Positions 13,111 through 24,967 of a DNA stretch of 64,000 nt are shown here, one piece after another. A program made the translations under genes and the position numbers. The notes beneath the pieces are model-generated. The model was not told the origin of the DNA, made no database searches, and saw only the letters and a list, made by a program, of their open reading frames with translations. The first letter of the stretch is position 1. Every line of letters begins with the position of its first letter. The stretch comes from Siphonodentalium dalli (taxonomy: Eukaryota; Mollusca; Scaphopoda; Gadilida; Siphonodentaliidae): assembly GCA_032622095.1 (NCBI GenBank), contig CP136062.1, positions 200,969,959 through 201,033,958 of the forward strand, in the 5' to 3' direction.

Positions 13111-13812
13111 AAAGGCGCTTATGCCTCAAATGTTAAATCCTAAATGGTAATTGATATAGCAAATATATTAAATGAATTCTGCATCATACATTTGTATATC
13201 ACAGTGTAATACACTGATATGTTTCTGACCAAATTTACTGAATCCCAAATATGTCCCCCCAAATGAGACATACCCAGACATAAATTAGCATTTTTTAGAT
13301 TCTACCCCAACCATTTAACAAAGAGAGATATAACTCACCCTGGACTATATAAACAAATAAACACATCACTGATTATAAAATTTATTTGTTTCGTGTGCTT
13401 GAGATGTTATACATGTATATTGAGATCTGAATAAAAATTATTAAAACAAAAAGTATAAAAGTCGCCAATAAGTAGAAAGGCGGCCAATAAGTCAACCGTA
13501 ACGTAAATGACACGATACGTATTTAACTCGATTGGGCAAAGAATATTGGGTCGACGGAAGATAGATTACAGTTGATTTCGGATAAATTACGGAAGTCACT
13601 GTTTTTGGGAGTAAATGTACGTGGATGAACTACATGTATGAGTATCAATATGATTCCCAGTGGAAACTGACTACTGTGAAATCGCTGCAAGTTCTTTACA
13701 ATAATAACAATTATTGGAATAATTGTTAATTTAATAAATGGTAAATATCTATGTTAATATATTCATCCGTGAAACAATTATTGTCAATGTTGCTAATTAA
13801 TAAAATACTTGT

Positions 13813-13934
13813 TAATTGGTTGTTACCACATTGACCGAGTTATGAGGCCTCGGTCTGTTGTATTAGCCTGCGGCCTCAGGCCAATACGAGACCTCGTCCT
13901 CATAACTTGGCCAATATGGAAACAACCAATTAAT
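13813..13934. repeat. Palindromic MITE, about 120 bp
   Basis: AATTGGTTGTTACCACATTG at the left is mirrored by CCAATATGGAAACAACCAATT at the right. GAGTTATGAGGCCTCGG is mirrored around a GCGGCCTCAGGCC centre. A related half lies at ~3483-3560 and ends the same way (GGCCAATATGGAAACAAC). The copy therefore belongs to a dispersed palindromic family. No target duplication was fixed. Confidence 0.6.
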
Positions 13935-14225
13935 AACATGATACGAATTGCAGAGCCGATTCGGTATCGATCACGAATCTGATCGCCGATGTCCCCACCG
14001 AATCGGATCTTTGAAGCTTCACAGGGTCCTAGTCTAGAGTTTGAAATACAGATGACCTTAGTGAATATTGTGAACATGGCAATTTAGTCTTGCACACATT
14101 GCAATTTACAAATCAGAAAAATACCGAAAAGAAAACTAGGAGGCAGGTGAAAATACTAAAAATACATTTTTAGATACATTATAATGATTAGAGCATGCAT
14201 TGCAGAATAAAAAAGCCTAAATCAC

Positions 14226-14440
14226 CAGGCCTTGTTGACGTTCAGCATCCTCTCCCAGTCGTTTCTCTAGTTCACAGAGATCTTCATACGTCTTGATTGG
14301 GAGAAGAACTTTCCTGTTATTTGCCTGTGGAGTTGTTGATGGATTGTGTTTTTGGCGTTGAAGGAGGAAATTAAGTTTCAATTTATTAGAAGAAACTTCC
14401 TCCTTCAACTCCACAAGTAGAGTAAAAACTCTTTCAAAAG
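14226..14440 (-). CDS. Single DUF4806-like exon, probably a remnant
   Basis: On the minus strand a frame opens after a good acceptor (CTACTTCCAG, AG at 14442-14441) and closes at a possible donor CCTG/GTGAT (14225). It reads FERVFTLLVELKEEVSSNKL, then LLQRQKHN, then VLLPIKTYEDLCELEKRLGE. A short helical segment followed by LP-x-KT-x-E-DL-x-x-LE-x-x-L is the pattern of the DUF4806 region found in many lineage-expanded invertebrate proteins of unknown function, some linked to mobile elements. No partner exon was found on either side, so this may be an isolated fragment. The family assignment is from memory of the motif, not a search. Confidence 0.4.
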
Positions 14441-14816
14441 CTGGAAGTAGAATTTTAAAATAATGCAAGAATTTTAAAACAATGCAATGAGATTTGAAAG
14501 GAAGCATTCAATTAACTGCATTGTTTGTTGTCAGAACACCAAGCAGGCCACATAGATTAAACAGACTGCAACTGTTAGTTGCCGTTCGTAAGAAATGAAA
14601 CAAAATTTACAATGCGAAAATGACCAATATATATAGGTGACATATCGGCAAATAGAGCCTTAACTCTAATTAACATATTAATCCGAACCAAATGGTAAAA
14701 CACACCGAGGTGAAAGCGATAATTACATATATAACTTTCGTTTTTAAAATGGCATTCTTGACTCAATTGTTTATATTTGCATAAAATTACTAAGTTTTAC
14801 AAGTGATGATATCTCA

Positions 14817-15200
14817 AGCTTTCCAAACTGTTGCAAAGTTCCAGCCTGACATTCCCATTTTTTAATGGCTGACCCCATTCAAACATATTTGAATCCAAAC
14901 CCTCCATGGAACCTACTCACCAAATGTCAATTTAATCTATTTTATCAAATATGTCAACCGAGGACCCTCCATACTATATATAGGCTAAATAGGCCTAATG
15001 ATTCTTGAGAAAACGTTTTAAGAATGATCACGTGGGAAGAGTTATGTCTCTGGTCTAACCCCTATTTGACCAAGTGATCCAATTTGAACAAGTCTGAATC
15101 ACACCTAAAGACCATCCATACCAAATATATACTGAATAGGCCCGATGGTTCTTGAGAAGGTGTTTTAAGAAATACTAGAGAGGGAATGTCAGAATCACAC
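14817..15200. repeat. Dispersed repeat with internal duplication
   Basis: Two related blocks, ~14900-15050 and ~15055-15175, share CCATACCAAATATATACTGAATAGGCC/CATACTATATATAGGCTAAATAGGCC-type sequence followed by GATGGTTCTTGAGAAGGTGTTTTAAGAA or a close variant. No protein is encoded. Confidence 0.45.
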
Positions 15201-15475
15201 TTGGCATCATTTGTCTGCCTCAATACAACAAACCTAAGAATGTGGATGGTTAGTTATCATATCCATTCTGGATCATTTATATACAAACAGCTCAAATTGT
15301 GACAGGCATGGCATATGCCGGTTATTAGTAACACAGCGGTACGGGATATTCGACACAGAGCTATCACAACAATGACAGGCAGACATATTTACATTTAAAG
15401 CCATGACTGTCAGCCTCTGATTATTTCTTGTAAATGTCAGAACCAATTGATTTACTTGTTATTTATCGCCTATCA

Positions 15476-15503
15476 GATATATATATATATATATATATAT
15501 AAT
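15476..15503. repeat. (AT)n microsatellite
   Basis: A run of alternating A and T, about 14 dinucleotides, ends in AATATAC. A shorter run lies at ~12907-12922 in the L1 3' region. Confidence 0.9.
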
Positions 15504-16404
15504 ATACAGTGAATGATTAGTGACCTGATAATCAACACTTTAATCATTTATTTATGTTGGCTCTATAGTTATATAAAGTAGTCAACATACCTGTCACAGA
15601 TACTTTACTAGTAGGCGCCACAACTAGCATGCACGGAGGTGGGACTAAGACCTTTGGTAGATTTACTGTTGTATGTGTTTTTCTTCTGGCGTTTTGGAGA
15701 AGGTACATCTACAACAAAGATCAGTCTTTTTAGAAACAAGAAATTTGTATTATAAGATCTAATTTTTATATTTTATTGTGAAGTACAGTGCCATATTATC
15801 CATTAGGCCAAAGGGAAAAATAGGCATGTTTCCACTCCCCCGCCCGCCCCACCACAAAACCCCCCGACGAAACTCACTTTATTTATTTTCCAAATCCCGA
15901 AAAATAAAATACGATGTATTTACTATTTCCACGTGAATTAATACTACACTATTTATATTGTTATATATAGACCTCTCACATAAACAAGCATACTAAAATT
16001 GTCTCCTTATTTGGTTATTAAATCGACCCACTGACAATAAAATTCCGTGTTGTGACCGATATAGCAACAGATTGTAAACAAAAACAAACGCGCACGTGGT
16101 TTTCAGACACACTGTAAAATGAAGCTCCATGGCGGCATTAGGGTGATGAGTTTATGACCGCATTATTAATGTACGTCAACTAACGACATGCCCAAATATA
16201 CCGGCAAAATAATGCTACACAATATTTACGCGAACGCAATCGCAAAGAATACATCTGTCCCAAAACTTCCAACGGTGTCTGAAAAGAACGGACTGTAACA
16301 ACCGGATGATATAGGCCTACGGTAATTTACCGAACGGAAGCCGGAGTGTATATTTACTGGAAGATCTAAAACAATTTTGCCAACATCCGGGAAATAGTGT
16401 CAAC
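15504..16404. other. No feature recognised
   Basis: Mixed A+T-rich sequence upstream of the gene candidate at 16405. A C-rich patch lies at ~15835-15866. No ORF or repeat could be identified. Confidence 0.4.
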
Positions 16405-17823
16405 ATGTCGTCCCAAACAAGTGCCAGCAGCGTGTTGGCACTTATGTTTTTTAAATGCATACACATGGCGCAAGGCAGAAACAAAATGACAAAGGTTCCC
16501 CACTGCAACACCTTTTTTCAAGTCTATGAAAAGAATCACCCCTAAGGCCTTGACGCCCAAAACACTACAATCACTTTGGTCGGCGATGCCGTAAACAACT
16601 TTTGCGTTAAGGTGGCGCACTTTGAATGTAATTCAAATGAGACAACGGCTGAGCCTGATGACAATAGACCTACAGCAAATGCATTCGATGTGCTGATGTG
16701 TAAAAAAAGGGAATTCCCCGCGCGTAAGACTAAGAGGCAACATGAGACTGACACTGACAGGTATGTTTATTTTATATAATATTCTTTTTGTTTATACCAC
16801 AGACAGTGAGTCACTTGTAGTATCAACTTGTAGGCCTATCCAAAAAAAAAAATTATTGGAAAAATGAATACATTTTTCAATATTTTTGTATACAATTGCC
16901 TGTGGTTTATACAGGTAATAAATATATGATTGAGAGAGTGAGTGTCAATTTACGTCATACGTCACTTTGACAATATATTATACATATTGACATCTGACAC
17001 GATTTTGAATTTTTCAAAACTCTGCCGTTTCTCCACGGATCGGCACAAAATCTGGTTAATTTGGGTTAAAAGGTTTAATATTGTTTTCATCCGATCTAAC
17101 TGATATGATATGCCGTCATAATTTACCTGGCAGTGTAATTGTAGGTCTACTGTCAAACTAACATGCACCTGTCAGAACTATACTACAGTGATAATATTTA
17201 TGTCACAAATTTTTCAAATCGGCTGTTTCTCGACAGAACGAACAGATTTGTCACCTGGTACTTGGGTCGAAATTCACCAAGGAAGTAACACGTACCTTCA
17301 ACGTCATGTTTCGGTTGCCATGTTCATTGATACTGATGTCACATCTGACACCATTTTTGAACGTTCAACTTCTACATGTCAAAGGTGATATATGGTAGGG
17401 CTACATTGACATTGTGACTGTCTTTATTTTAAAGCAAATATTAGCAAATTAAGATGTAAGATTTCTAAACATATCTATTTACATTTTTACAGCACCACAG
17501 AGCCGAAAGCTTTAAATGCGAAGGAGGTGCTGTACAACGACCTGGTCCAAATGTTTCATGACAGGGAGCTGTCGTTTGTTAATAAATCAGCGGCCACGAT
17601 AAGTGGACCTTACATCTTACAGGTAAATCTATATTTATATTTGTATATAATAATATAACTACATGTTTGTTGCAAATATCTTCAAACGTATTAATTTCAA
17701 TTACGTCATGATAATGCATAGGCCTAACATAGTTAGTAATTAGCAGTTTAGCATATTTATATATTCATTGGTCCAACGAAAATAAGGTTGAGGTGATAAA
17801 ATAAAAATACATGTATTTTAAAT

Positions 17824-18042
17824 ATGGCAAAAGGGATTGGAGGACAAGTGCATGCCACTTATCTGGTCCCTCCTCTCCCTTTGACGAATATGCAACGTAT
17901 ACGGGGTGATATGAGGTCTGTTGTATCTCAGGTACTCGGTTTGCGGGTGAGTGCCACGTGGAACATGGATTCTTGCAGACGAGACGAGAGAAACCAATGT
18001 CAAATTTGTGCGGTCCCCGCACTTCACTCAAAATATTATTAA
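17824..18042. other. Intronic block, open on both strands, unassigned
   Basis: The interval between exons 2 and 3 of the gene candidate has open frames on both strands and is less A+T-rich than its flanks. The minus strand reads RLVCKNPCSTWHSPANRVPE and the plus strand TYLVPPLPLTNMQ. I recognise neither. It may be a fragment of an inserted element. Confidence 0.3.
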
Positions 18043-18422
18043 TATACACATACATACAGTATTATTCATTTTTTTTATGTATCTTGTTATAAATTTAATA
18101 TTTTGATATTCCAATTGCAGATCCTCAATAATGCGTTATGGTATGTGACTAACGATCACACAACAATCAATGAGGTAGCGTACAGGTTGGAGGGCGTAAC
18201 AAAAATTCCCGATGACTTCTCGACATTCCAAAACCGCTACGACTATAAATTGACAAAGAAGAAACGGCGACAACTCTCGGGCAATGAATTGAATAGTCAT
18301 GCACAGGTATTAATAGTTCACTTAATGCAGATCGTTAGTGCACTAAATATAGCATAATTACCGGGTTTGCTTCATTTAATTTGCTGATAGTCACCTGTTG
18401 TAAGTTGTGCGGATGAAATTAA

Positions 18423-18520
18423 TGGTTAACCGGTTGAAAACCGGTTATACCGGACGGTTAACCGGCTACAAAAATGGGGCCAACCGTTTCAGCACTACTT
18501 AATTTACATTGATTTTATTA
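18423..18520. repeat. MITE remnant with AACCGG palindromes
   Basis: GGTTAACCGGTTGAAAACCGG, GACGGTTAACCGGCTAC and the end AACCGTTTCAGCACTA lie in the intron before exon 4 of the gene candidate. The end resembles the terminal AATCGTTTCAACACTA of the element at 44.35-45.29 kb. It is likely a fragment of a related hAT-type MITE. No matching left end was found. Confidence 0.45.
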
Positions 18521-20576
18521 TTACAATGCTGTAGGTTATCAATGATGAGCTGGTACCATTTAAATATATATTAAATGAACAGGTAAACTAGAAGCTAATT
18601 ATTTAAATTTTAAAGTAACGCAGAGGCAAATCGGAAGCCATGCAGCCATGGGTTGATCATGAATTTCATTTCGTTTTAATACCAACATTTACTTGTGAAG
18701 TACATTACATTTACTTTATATGACATGACGTCATGGTTAAATTACTTTGCAAAACCACTAGTACTGCTATTAATTAATTTCATAGATCATAGATGGGTAT
18801 ATGTTGGAAATGAAATCATTGTGTAGTTTTAAATTTTTATTTGGTTAATCGTTACAGGCCGTATATAGTCTTCTCATGAAGCCAGTGATGAAGACCACAC
18901 CTGCCTGGATAAAGATGTATACAACTATCCAGAATCTTGCTGCGAGTCTGGATTCTTACTCAAAATATCTGGCCGAAAAGAATGCAGAAATTAAGAAGAT
19001 CCATCTCCTTGATCATCCAGCGAAACAGCTGTCAACCGACTGTACTGTAGTAACCAGATCTGCAGTGTCAAGGGTGAACATGAATCCAAAGTATGCCATA
19101 CTTGATCAAGCATTAGAAGAGCAAGAGTATGTTTTCGTTGATGAGGAAATTCACCTATCGGAACCATTTTGCAGCAAAAATCAAAACCAACGACCAAGGT
19201 ATGATGACATGATCTATATTATAAATCTAATTTATAATTCACCCATTTACCCAGATTTATCATTTATTTTTTGAGTGACACGCAGGTGATTTGAAATAGC
19301 TGACATCCTATATATGTTGGCCCCTGTATGCTTGTATGATCAGAGATCATTGATATGATCATAGATCGTTCATTGATCAAGATATAATTTATTTTGCTTT
19401 TGTTTAATATTTATAATTTATTTATTATTTATTTTAATTAATACTTATGTATATTAATAGTATTTTATGTTTTAGTTTTATGTTATTTTCATTTCCATTT
19501 TCTTTTTCTTTTGTTTGTATACAGATTTATTTCATAGGAAAATAGTTCAACAAACACAATACATTGTCATGGACAGGTTTCAAGACAGTGATTAGAATAA
19601 AGGTGCGTATGTGAACATCTGACATGATGCAGCCATTCATCAATATTTCAATGCATCACAAATTAACAATTTACATTGACATTGAATACAATATCCATAG
19701 AATATTGTGTGTAAACCTTAGTATCACATTAATTAGGAAGCAAAATATAAATAATGGATACTGATTTGCAATATAATTAGTAACTGTAGAATTAATTTAT
19801 CAGTTTAGTTTAATTGATGCAATCAATTGTTTAATATTGAAACTCAACATTCATTCGTTTAATCGTTTTTAGTTTTCATTCTATTTGTTTGTTTTCAATT
19901 ATTTTATATTTATATCCTCTCTCTGTCCTCTCAGTTTTAAAGCCAAGGCCCAAAATCACTTTATAAAGAACAAGTTTTATATTAATATATCTTAATACTA
20001 TGTGTTGAATATGATGGAACATATGAAGTCTCCAGACGTACATCTATATCTTTATTTCGTAAACCATCGATTGATGGTACATCAAAATTACAATTTACAC
20101 ATAATGCAACACAATACAATCATATTATGAATACATAGACATCCATTATTTGGTGGAAACCTGATAAATAACAGATAATATAGTTTTGTTATTGTGTTCC
20201 CCATTTACTTAACATGTTATTTTAGCTGTTATTTTCTTGTCACCAAATATAACAGATAATTGTACGAAAGATCTATATATTTGCCATTTAACTGTCATAT
20301 AACTGTCAGATTATGATGGAAAGGTATGTTTGTTTATTAGATTCTACGAAAACATGCACCTCAGCCAACCAATTGACATTTACAAATTCTGCCCTGGAGG
20401 AAGTTGTGTAACGTTAGCATGCATCGTTCGAGTCCGTTCTGGCAGGGAACCGGATCAGTTTCTTACCGAGGCAGCTCAATTTATGACCTCCGAGGTCATG
20501 AAAACGAACTTCAAGGAATACCACACACGGTTCCAAAGGAGGCAATTCAGAGACCGACTGAGTAACTTGGTATCGG

Positions 20577-21484
20577 GTATGTTTAAATATATGGATTTTG
20601 GTCATTTCCACATGCATATATACAAATCACTGTTTATATAGTATCAGTATATGTATTTTTATAACAATATTCAGTGGCGGATCTAGGATTTTTGGAAAGG
20701 GGGGGGGATATGATGTGATACGCGATCACAGTACAAATAATCCAGCACACAATGTGTACTAAATAAATAAATGAGCGTTTAGTGATACTGTAGGCGACTG
20801 CGGCCATTAGTATAGTCCCACATAGCGATGTATTGTCTATGCAACCACAGATGACACCCGCTTGCATCCACACTTAGAGTAGAATAAATAAAGAGCGTGT
20901 CTGCACGATGATGGTTTGGGTGTATAATTAATAAGTAAGGGCGCCTTTACTCCCTCTAGATGCATATCAGATATCAGAGTCCTCGCGTAGGCCTATTTGA
21001 GATGCACCCGAACACGGCGCCGTTGGCGTGTCTACAGGCTGGTGTAGTATAGCCATTTATTTGACGTCGGGTGAGCCTTCGACGCCATAGCGTATCTATG
21101 GAAATAAAAGGGGGGCTGCCCTTGATATTAAAACACATATGTGACGATTTGTTAGTTCAGACTTCTATTCAATTTCAGTATAAAACCTATAGTGTACTTA
21201 TTTGGTGTGATAGAGTCAAAAGGACCAAGACTGTTTGCTACACAATACACATATATTATGTATTCCATGATTTTATTACCAATGTAGTTGGAGTGTCATT
21301 GTCTCTACTATATACATTGCAGTACAATGATATCCATATTTGTATGGTTTTATTGAGACAGACCCAAGATAATTTAGGCTGTTGCAGCTTTATTTGGCCG
21401 GTTTGTTGGGTAAAGGGTTAACATTTAAACAAATTACGTTAAATCCAAAAACATTGTCACAATGTTAACGGACAAACTTTCAAC
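20577..21484. other. Mostly non-coding; solo hAT-like end at 20672
   Basis: CAGTGGCGGATCTAGG at 20672, followed by a G tract, matches the end sequence style of the hAT element at 56779 (CAGGGGCGGATCTAG). No matching right end was found downstream, so it is a solo or truncated terminus. AATAAAGAGCGTG at ~20887 is one of several dispersed copies of that word. Confidence 0.5.
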
Positions 21485-21604
21485 ATGGCAGATGTGTTTG
21501 ATGCGGAGCCGATTTTTGAATCAGATAAAAGGTGCCGACCGAGTTATGTTAAGACAATGCATGAAACACGTGCACGTGGTGTAAAAGTCTTTGACTTGTT
21601 GTGA
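21485..21604 (+). CDS. Small ORF, 39 codons, unknown
   Basis: ATG in good context (CAACATGG, A at -3 and G at +4) opens MADVFDAEPIFESDKRCRPS, continues YVKTMHETRARGVKVFDLL and ends at TGA. It is compact, hydrophilic and acidic then basic. No splice donor consensus is obvious before the stop and no homologue is recognised. It could be a first exon or chance. Confidence 0.25.
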   Translation: MADVFDAEPIFESDKRCRPSYVKTMHETRARGVKVFDLL

Positions 21605-22883
21605 CTGAACGCTTGTAAGTTGCAACACTGCAACAATATATATAATAGCGATGATTATTAACTAAATTTAGATCGATGGATAATAATTGCTGTCAAATAG
21701 ACTTGGGAGTATACTGAGCCACGGTGAGTTTTACATGGTGTCATCACAGACTGACAGTTTAGTTTAAACAGTATTTATTCCATGCAATTTCATTATATAT
21801 ACAATTACAAATATAGGATGAATCAATATTTCATGGATCGGATCCGACAGCAAGCGTATTTGCTTATATGAGTCGTTTCCGTGTATGATTTCCCCCATCC
21901 CACCACGCGGCAGCAGCCAGTATTAAATGATGAGTCTTTGTTGGTGTTTTTGTTATTGTTGATAACGAGCTCGTCGAGAAAGAGATTATATGATATGCAC
22001 GCGTGGTGGGAAGGGGGGTGACGATAGGATATTTCAGATTTCTTGTATAAACGTAGAACTAGTGACAGTCTGTCATGTTTCAGCTATACCATATGTTCCA
22101 TTTAATTATTTGTTTATGTCGTCAAAGTATATTCCTTTAAACTGTATTCAATGTTATAATTTTAAACATATTTCCCAAAAGCCCTCATTTTAGATATGCA
22201 AAGCCCCATCACCGTTGATGTTCGCGGCTGTACTAATTCATTCAGTGTGTGTTTCAAGTTATTGACATGCTCGACAGGAAACTACAATGAAATAAGGTCA
22301 GCTGTTTACAGGTTTCTTTGAGTCTATTTCGTATCCGCACGATTGAACACATAACGACAAAGGTGGATAGGTGTATTGTATCTATAATCATATCAGACTG
22401 TTTGGACGATGCCAGTAGCTTCTTTTTAGACTGTTGCAACTGTTTAAATCTAGAGTCAATACAACGGTTGTATTGCGTACGTTTATTAAAGTGTGCATAT
22501 TGGCTTAGGTACTATAACAGATTTTTTTGTTTTGGCAATCGGTAAAAGCCGATGTTCAACTGCGAGTTTCGATTAATATCCTACCCGATTCCGATTATCG
22601 GAACATCACTAGTAGTAACAAACATTTGCAGTCAGATGCTCGTAGCTTGTTTATATATAACCATGGGTATATGCGAGAAATACACAAGGAAAACACACTC
22701 CACAGATTGGATCGATAATAATTGTCCGTGTATTTTTATGTTGCGTTTTTTGACGATCGGTCGTCCGTAAAATTGTGACAACACAATTATCTCCTAATAG
22801 GGTTGCACGACGTTACCGTGTGATCTCGTCGGAAATATTTTTTATTTGGTGCGCGGTTGTGTGTTGTCGAAATTAAAGGAGCT

Positions 22884-24865
22884 ATGCCGAAAGCAAAAGC
22901 CAAAACTCGAGGGGTATCTCAGATTGAGTCTGGGGTTATTGGCACCACACGCAAAGGGCGCGGTATCGCATTCTCGGAAGATGAGAAAGCATCATTATTG
23001 GACTTAGTTGGCAGCGATATTGCTACTTTGGAGAAGAAGACGACAGACAGCAGGAACCAAGGGGCCAAAAACCAGGCATGGGCTGTGATAGTCAACAAAA
23101 TGCACGAAAGGCACCCGGATAAGCCTAAGCGGAAAGTTGCGTATAGAGAGTTCTGGCGAAGAATTAAAGGCAAAGCGAAACAGACAGTTCGTTCCAAGAA
23201 ATTGGATGTTAATGGTACTGGTGGGGGTTCTCCTACAGTGGGTGAAATTGATGATGATACGGCTCGTATTGTTGGCATGGTTCCTGGTGAATTTTCTGAA
23301 GTAGCAAGTCGTTATGATGACGATTCCACGGAACAGCAAGCAACACCACTACAGGCGAGTCAAATCAGTGTGGTGCCTAACCACGAGGAGCCCGCCATTC
23401 CAGAACCCGCAATTGCAGGCCCCAGTGGGGTGATTTGTGCTCAGACTAACACAGAACCAAGCGTTGGAATGGATACTGCAACGATAAGGTAATATATTTA
23501 GTATAGCGAATATCAACACCACCAGACATGGCTATGGTGTCTCCGTCGGGGGGGGGGGGGTGTCCGCCTTGAAATTTCCAACAGCCCCCTCCCCACTTGA
23601 ATGGACAGAATAAACTCCCTGGTTCTTGCAACTTATCAAATGGTATTTAAAACTTTCCAACTGTTGAAAATTTACAACCTTACCCCCCCCCCCCCCCATA
23701 ACGTTGGAGTTAAAATTCTCAACTGTATTAACACTGGACCAAAGTTGGAGAGTTAGACGCCCACAACCCATGTCCCAACGTATCTGTGTTTCATACATGT
23801 TGAGGTTGACTTTCGTAGCAAATGTAAGATTATTTCAACGGAAAATAAGTTTTTTGTTCAACATGGTTCAACGTCTGGCATTTTGGTTAAGTCGTCAATT
23901 GATGACTTAAACAGTGGGTGGGTTCCAGGTTAAAATTTTCCAATATAAGTACCAGTTTAATATTCCATCACATTGTAGGTATGACCATGAAGGCCCCCAC
24001 ATTTGGAATGACGGCCTGATTCCATGAGAGTGGGGGAGGGTAGTGCAGAGTTGGATGTCCCAACAGACCCCCTACCGCGTCCGTGTCGGGGCCGTTAGCA
24101 TGTTAAATTTTGACGCAAAGGTTTACAGTCGGCTATGAAAAGTGGCACCATTATATACGCATCCATTTGGATGGAATGTGATTGAGTCTCCTTTCGCTGA
24201 TGGTTGTACGCGCGGTAGAGTTCAACCACTTGAATCACTGATGAATGAGTGACTGTTAGAGTTATACCTCTTGAATCACTTGACACTGCAACACAATTTA
24301 TGTCTTCGTGTCGCATTGCAACATCATCGATATTGTTTTTAACATTTCATGATGTTTTTGGATATTAGTTTGGCACAATATACTACTTGACTTAGTTGGG
24401 AATGTATCTGTTATTCAACATGATGGATCCTCACCAGCAATTAGACAAGACTAGTAAGGAATTTTATTTTTGCCGGTGATATGATGGCGTAGTGGGGACT
24501 GGGGCTTTCCCCAACAGACAATGTCCGTCAAAATTTATAATAAATGTTAAAAAGTAATTCGCATATACAATATTTCATAATATAATTTTTGTTCTCTCTA
24601 ATTTCAATGTTGGGGATCAGATTTCAGATTTTGTTGTGGTAGTAACAATGACCATATATCATGCTTCTTTCCAGTGATGTGGCTCATCCAGAGAGAATCA
24701 TCCCTTCGTCTTTGGGCGCCAGGGTCGAAAGAAGTCGACTGTTTTGGAGAAAACGGACAAGGCATTAGCTTATATGGATATAGAACACCAGGCCAAGATG
24801 AAGCTTATTGCCACAAAGCAAGCAGCTGCAGAGGCGAAGAATGCTTATTATGAAGCCAAGCTCAG
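22884..24865 (+). pseudogene. Harbinger Myb/SANT-like DNA-binding protein, frameshifted
   Basis: Exon 1 is 22884-23488 (donor GTAATA) and exon 2 is 24675-24865 (acceptor CTTTCCAG, donor GTGCAA). I chose ATG 22884 (MPKAKAKTRG) rather than the upstream in-frame ATG at 22857 because basic residues follow at once. Residues ~25-105 form a Myb/SANT-like domain: AFSEDEKASLLDLVGSD, NQAWAVIVNKMHERHP and FWRRIKGKAKQ, with spaced Trp residues. Exon 2 starts in frame as DVAHPERIIPSS; a one-base shift is then needed to reach RKKSTVLEKTDKALAYMDIE and a charged, coiled-coil-like tail. In Harbinger elements this partner binds the element ends and helps bring the transposase into the nucleus. Without the shift the frame hits TAG near 24766. 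A final exon was not identified. Confidence 0.7.
23530..24060. other. Harbinger intron with homopolymer G and C tracts
   Basis: The intron of the Myb-like gene holds a long G run at ~23539-23551 and a long C run at ~23683-23697. Imperfect repeats of AATTTTCCAAC/TTGGAGAGTT type lie between them. No ORF with recognisable homology is present. The homopolymers could form G-quadruplexes or be assembly-unstable. Confidence 0.5.
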
Positions 24866-24967
24866 GTGCAATAAATTTATTTTAATACTGTATTTGAATA
24901 TCATTTTTTCTCGTAATAATGGTGCATTCTTATTACTATACATTTTAAGACAATTGTTGTAATTTAC

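Larger units (their letters stand above)
6330..13450 (+). mobile_element. L1-type LINE, near full length, decayed
   Basis: The element carries an L1-style ORF1 remnant, an endonuclease plus reverse transcriptase ORF2 remnant, a C-terminal CCHC motif and an A-rich 3' end (AATAAAAATTATTAAAACAAA). It is bracketed by a 14-bp direct repeat, AAGTATAAAAGTCG, at 6316-6329 and 13451-13464, as expected of target-primed reverse transcription. Removing the element and one repeat restores a continuous run of GGCCAATAAGTA-type units. The 5' end begins GACTTCCGGTATGGCGGCG, so this is probably not 5' truncated. Without the 1.0 kb fold-back inserted at 7771-8773 the LINE is ~6.1 kb, a normal L1 length. Frameshifts and stops throughout mean it is not mobile on its own. 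Confidence 0.85.
16405..20576 (+). pseudogene. Five-exon uncharacterised gene, one in-frame stop, 3' end missing
   Basis: Five blocks join in frame through consensus splice sites: 16405-16760 (donor GTATGT), 17493-17622 (acceptor TTTTTACAG, donor GTAAAT), 18121-18306 (CAATTGCAG, GTATTA), 18858-19198 (GTTACAG, GTATGA) and 20341-20576 (TTTATTAG, GTATGT). Phases 2, 0, 0, 2 and 1 are consistent. The start ATG at 16405 has A at -3. A TAA follows FFQVYEKNHP in exon 1, after which the same frame continues with GLDAQNTTITLVGDAVNNF and PTANAFDVLMCKKREFP. Later pieces include LYNDLVQMFHDREL, LNNALWYVTNDHTTINEVAY, QNLAASLDSYSKYLAEKN and DIYKFCPGGSCVTLACIV. The order LY(N/D)DL, NALWY, SLxSYSxYL, YKFxPG resembles a multi-copy uncharacterised invertebrate family I recall; that link is unverified and its function unknown. 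No terminal exon was found after 20576. Either the gene is a pseudogene, or the stop is avoided by a different exon 1. Confidence 0.6.

Noticed and set aside
16317-16754. Minus-strand open frames opposite exon 1 of the gene candidate
   Set aside because: The plus strand has a start, consistent splicing phase and protein-like composition; the minus frames are shadows and have no continuation.
20672-20873. Complete hAT element beginning CAGTGGCGGATCTAGG
   Set aside because: No matching CCTAGATCCGCCACTG end was found downstream, so only a solo end can be supported.
22919-23339. Minus-strand 111- and 119-codon open frames
   Set aside because: They are shadows of the Myb-like exon, which has a recognisable domain on plus.
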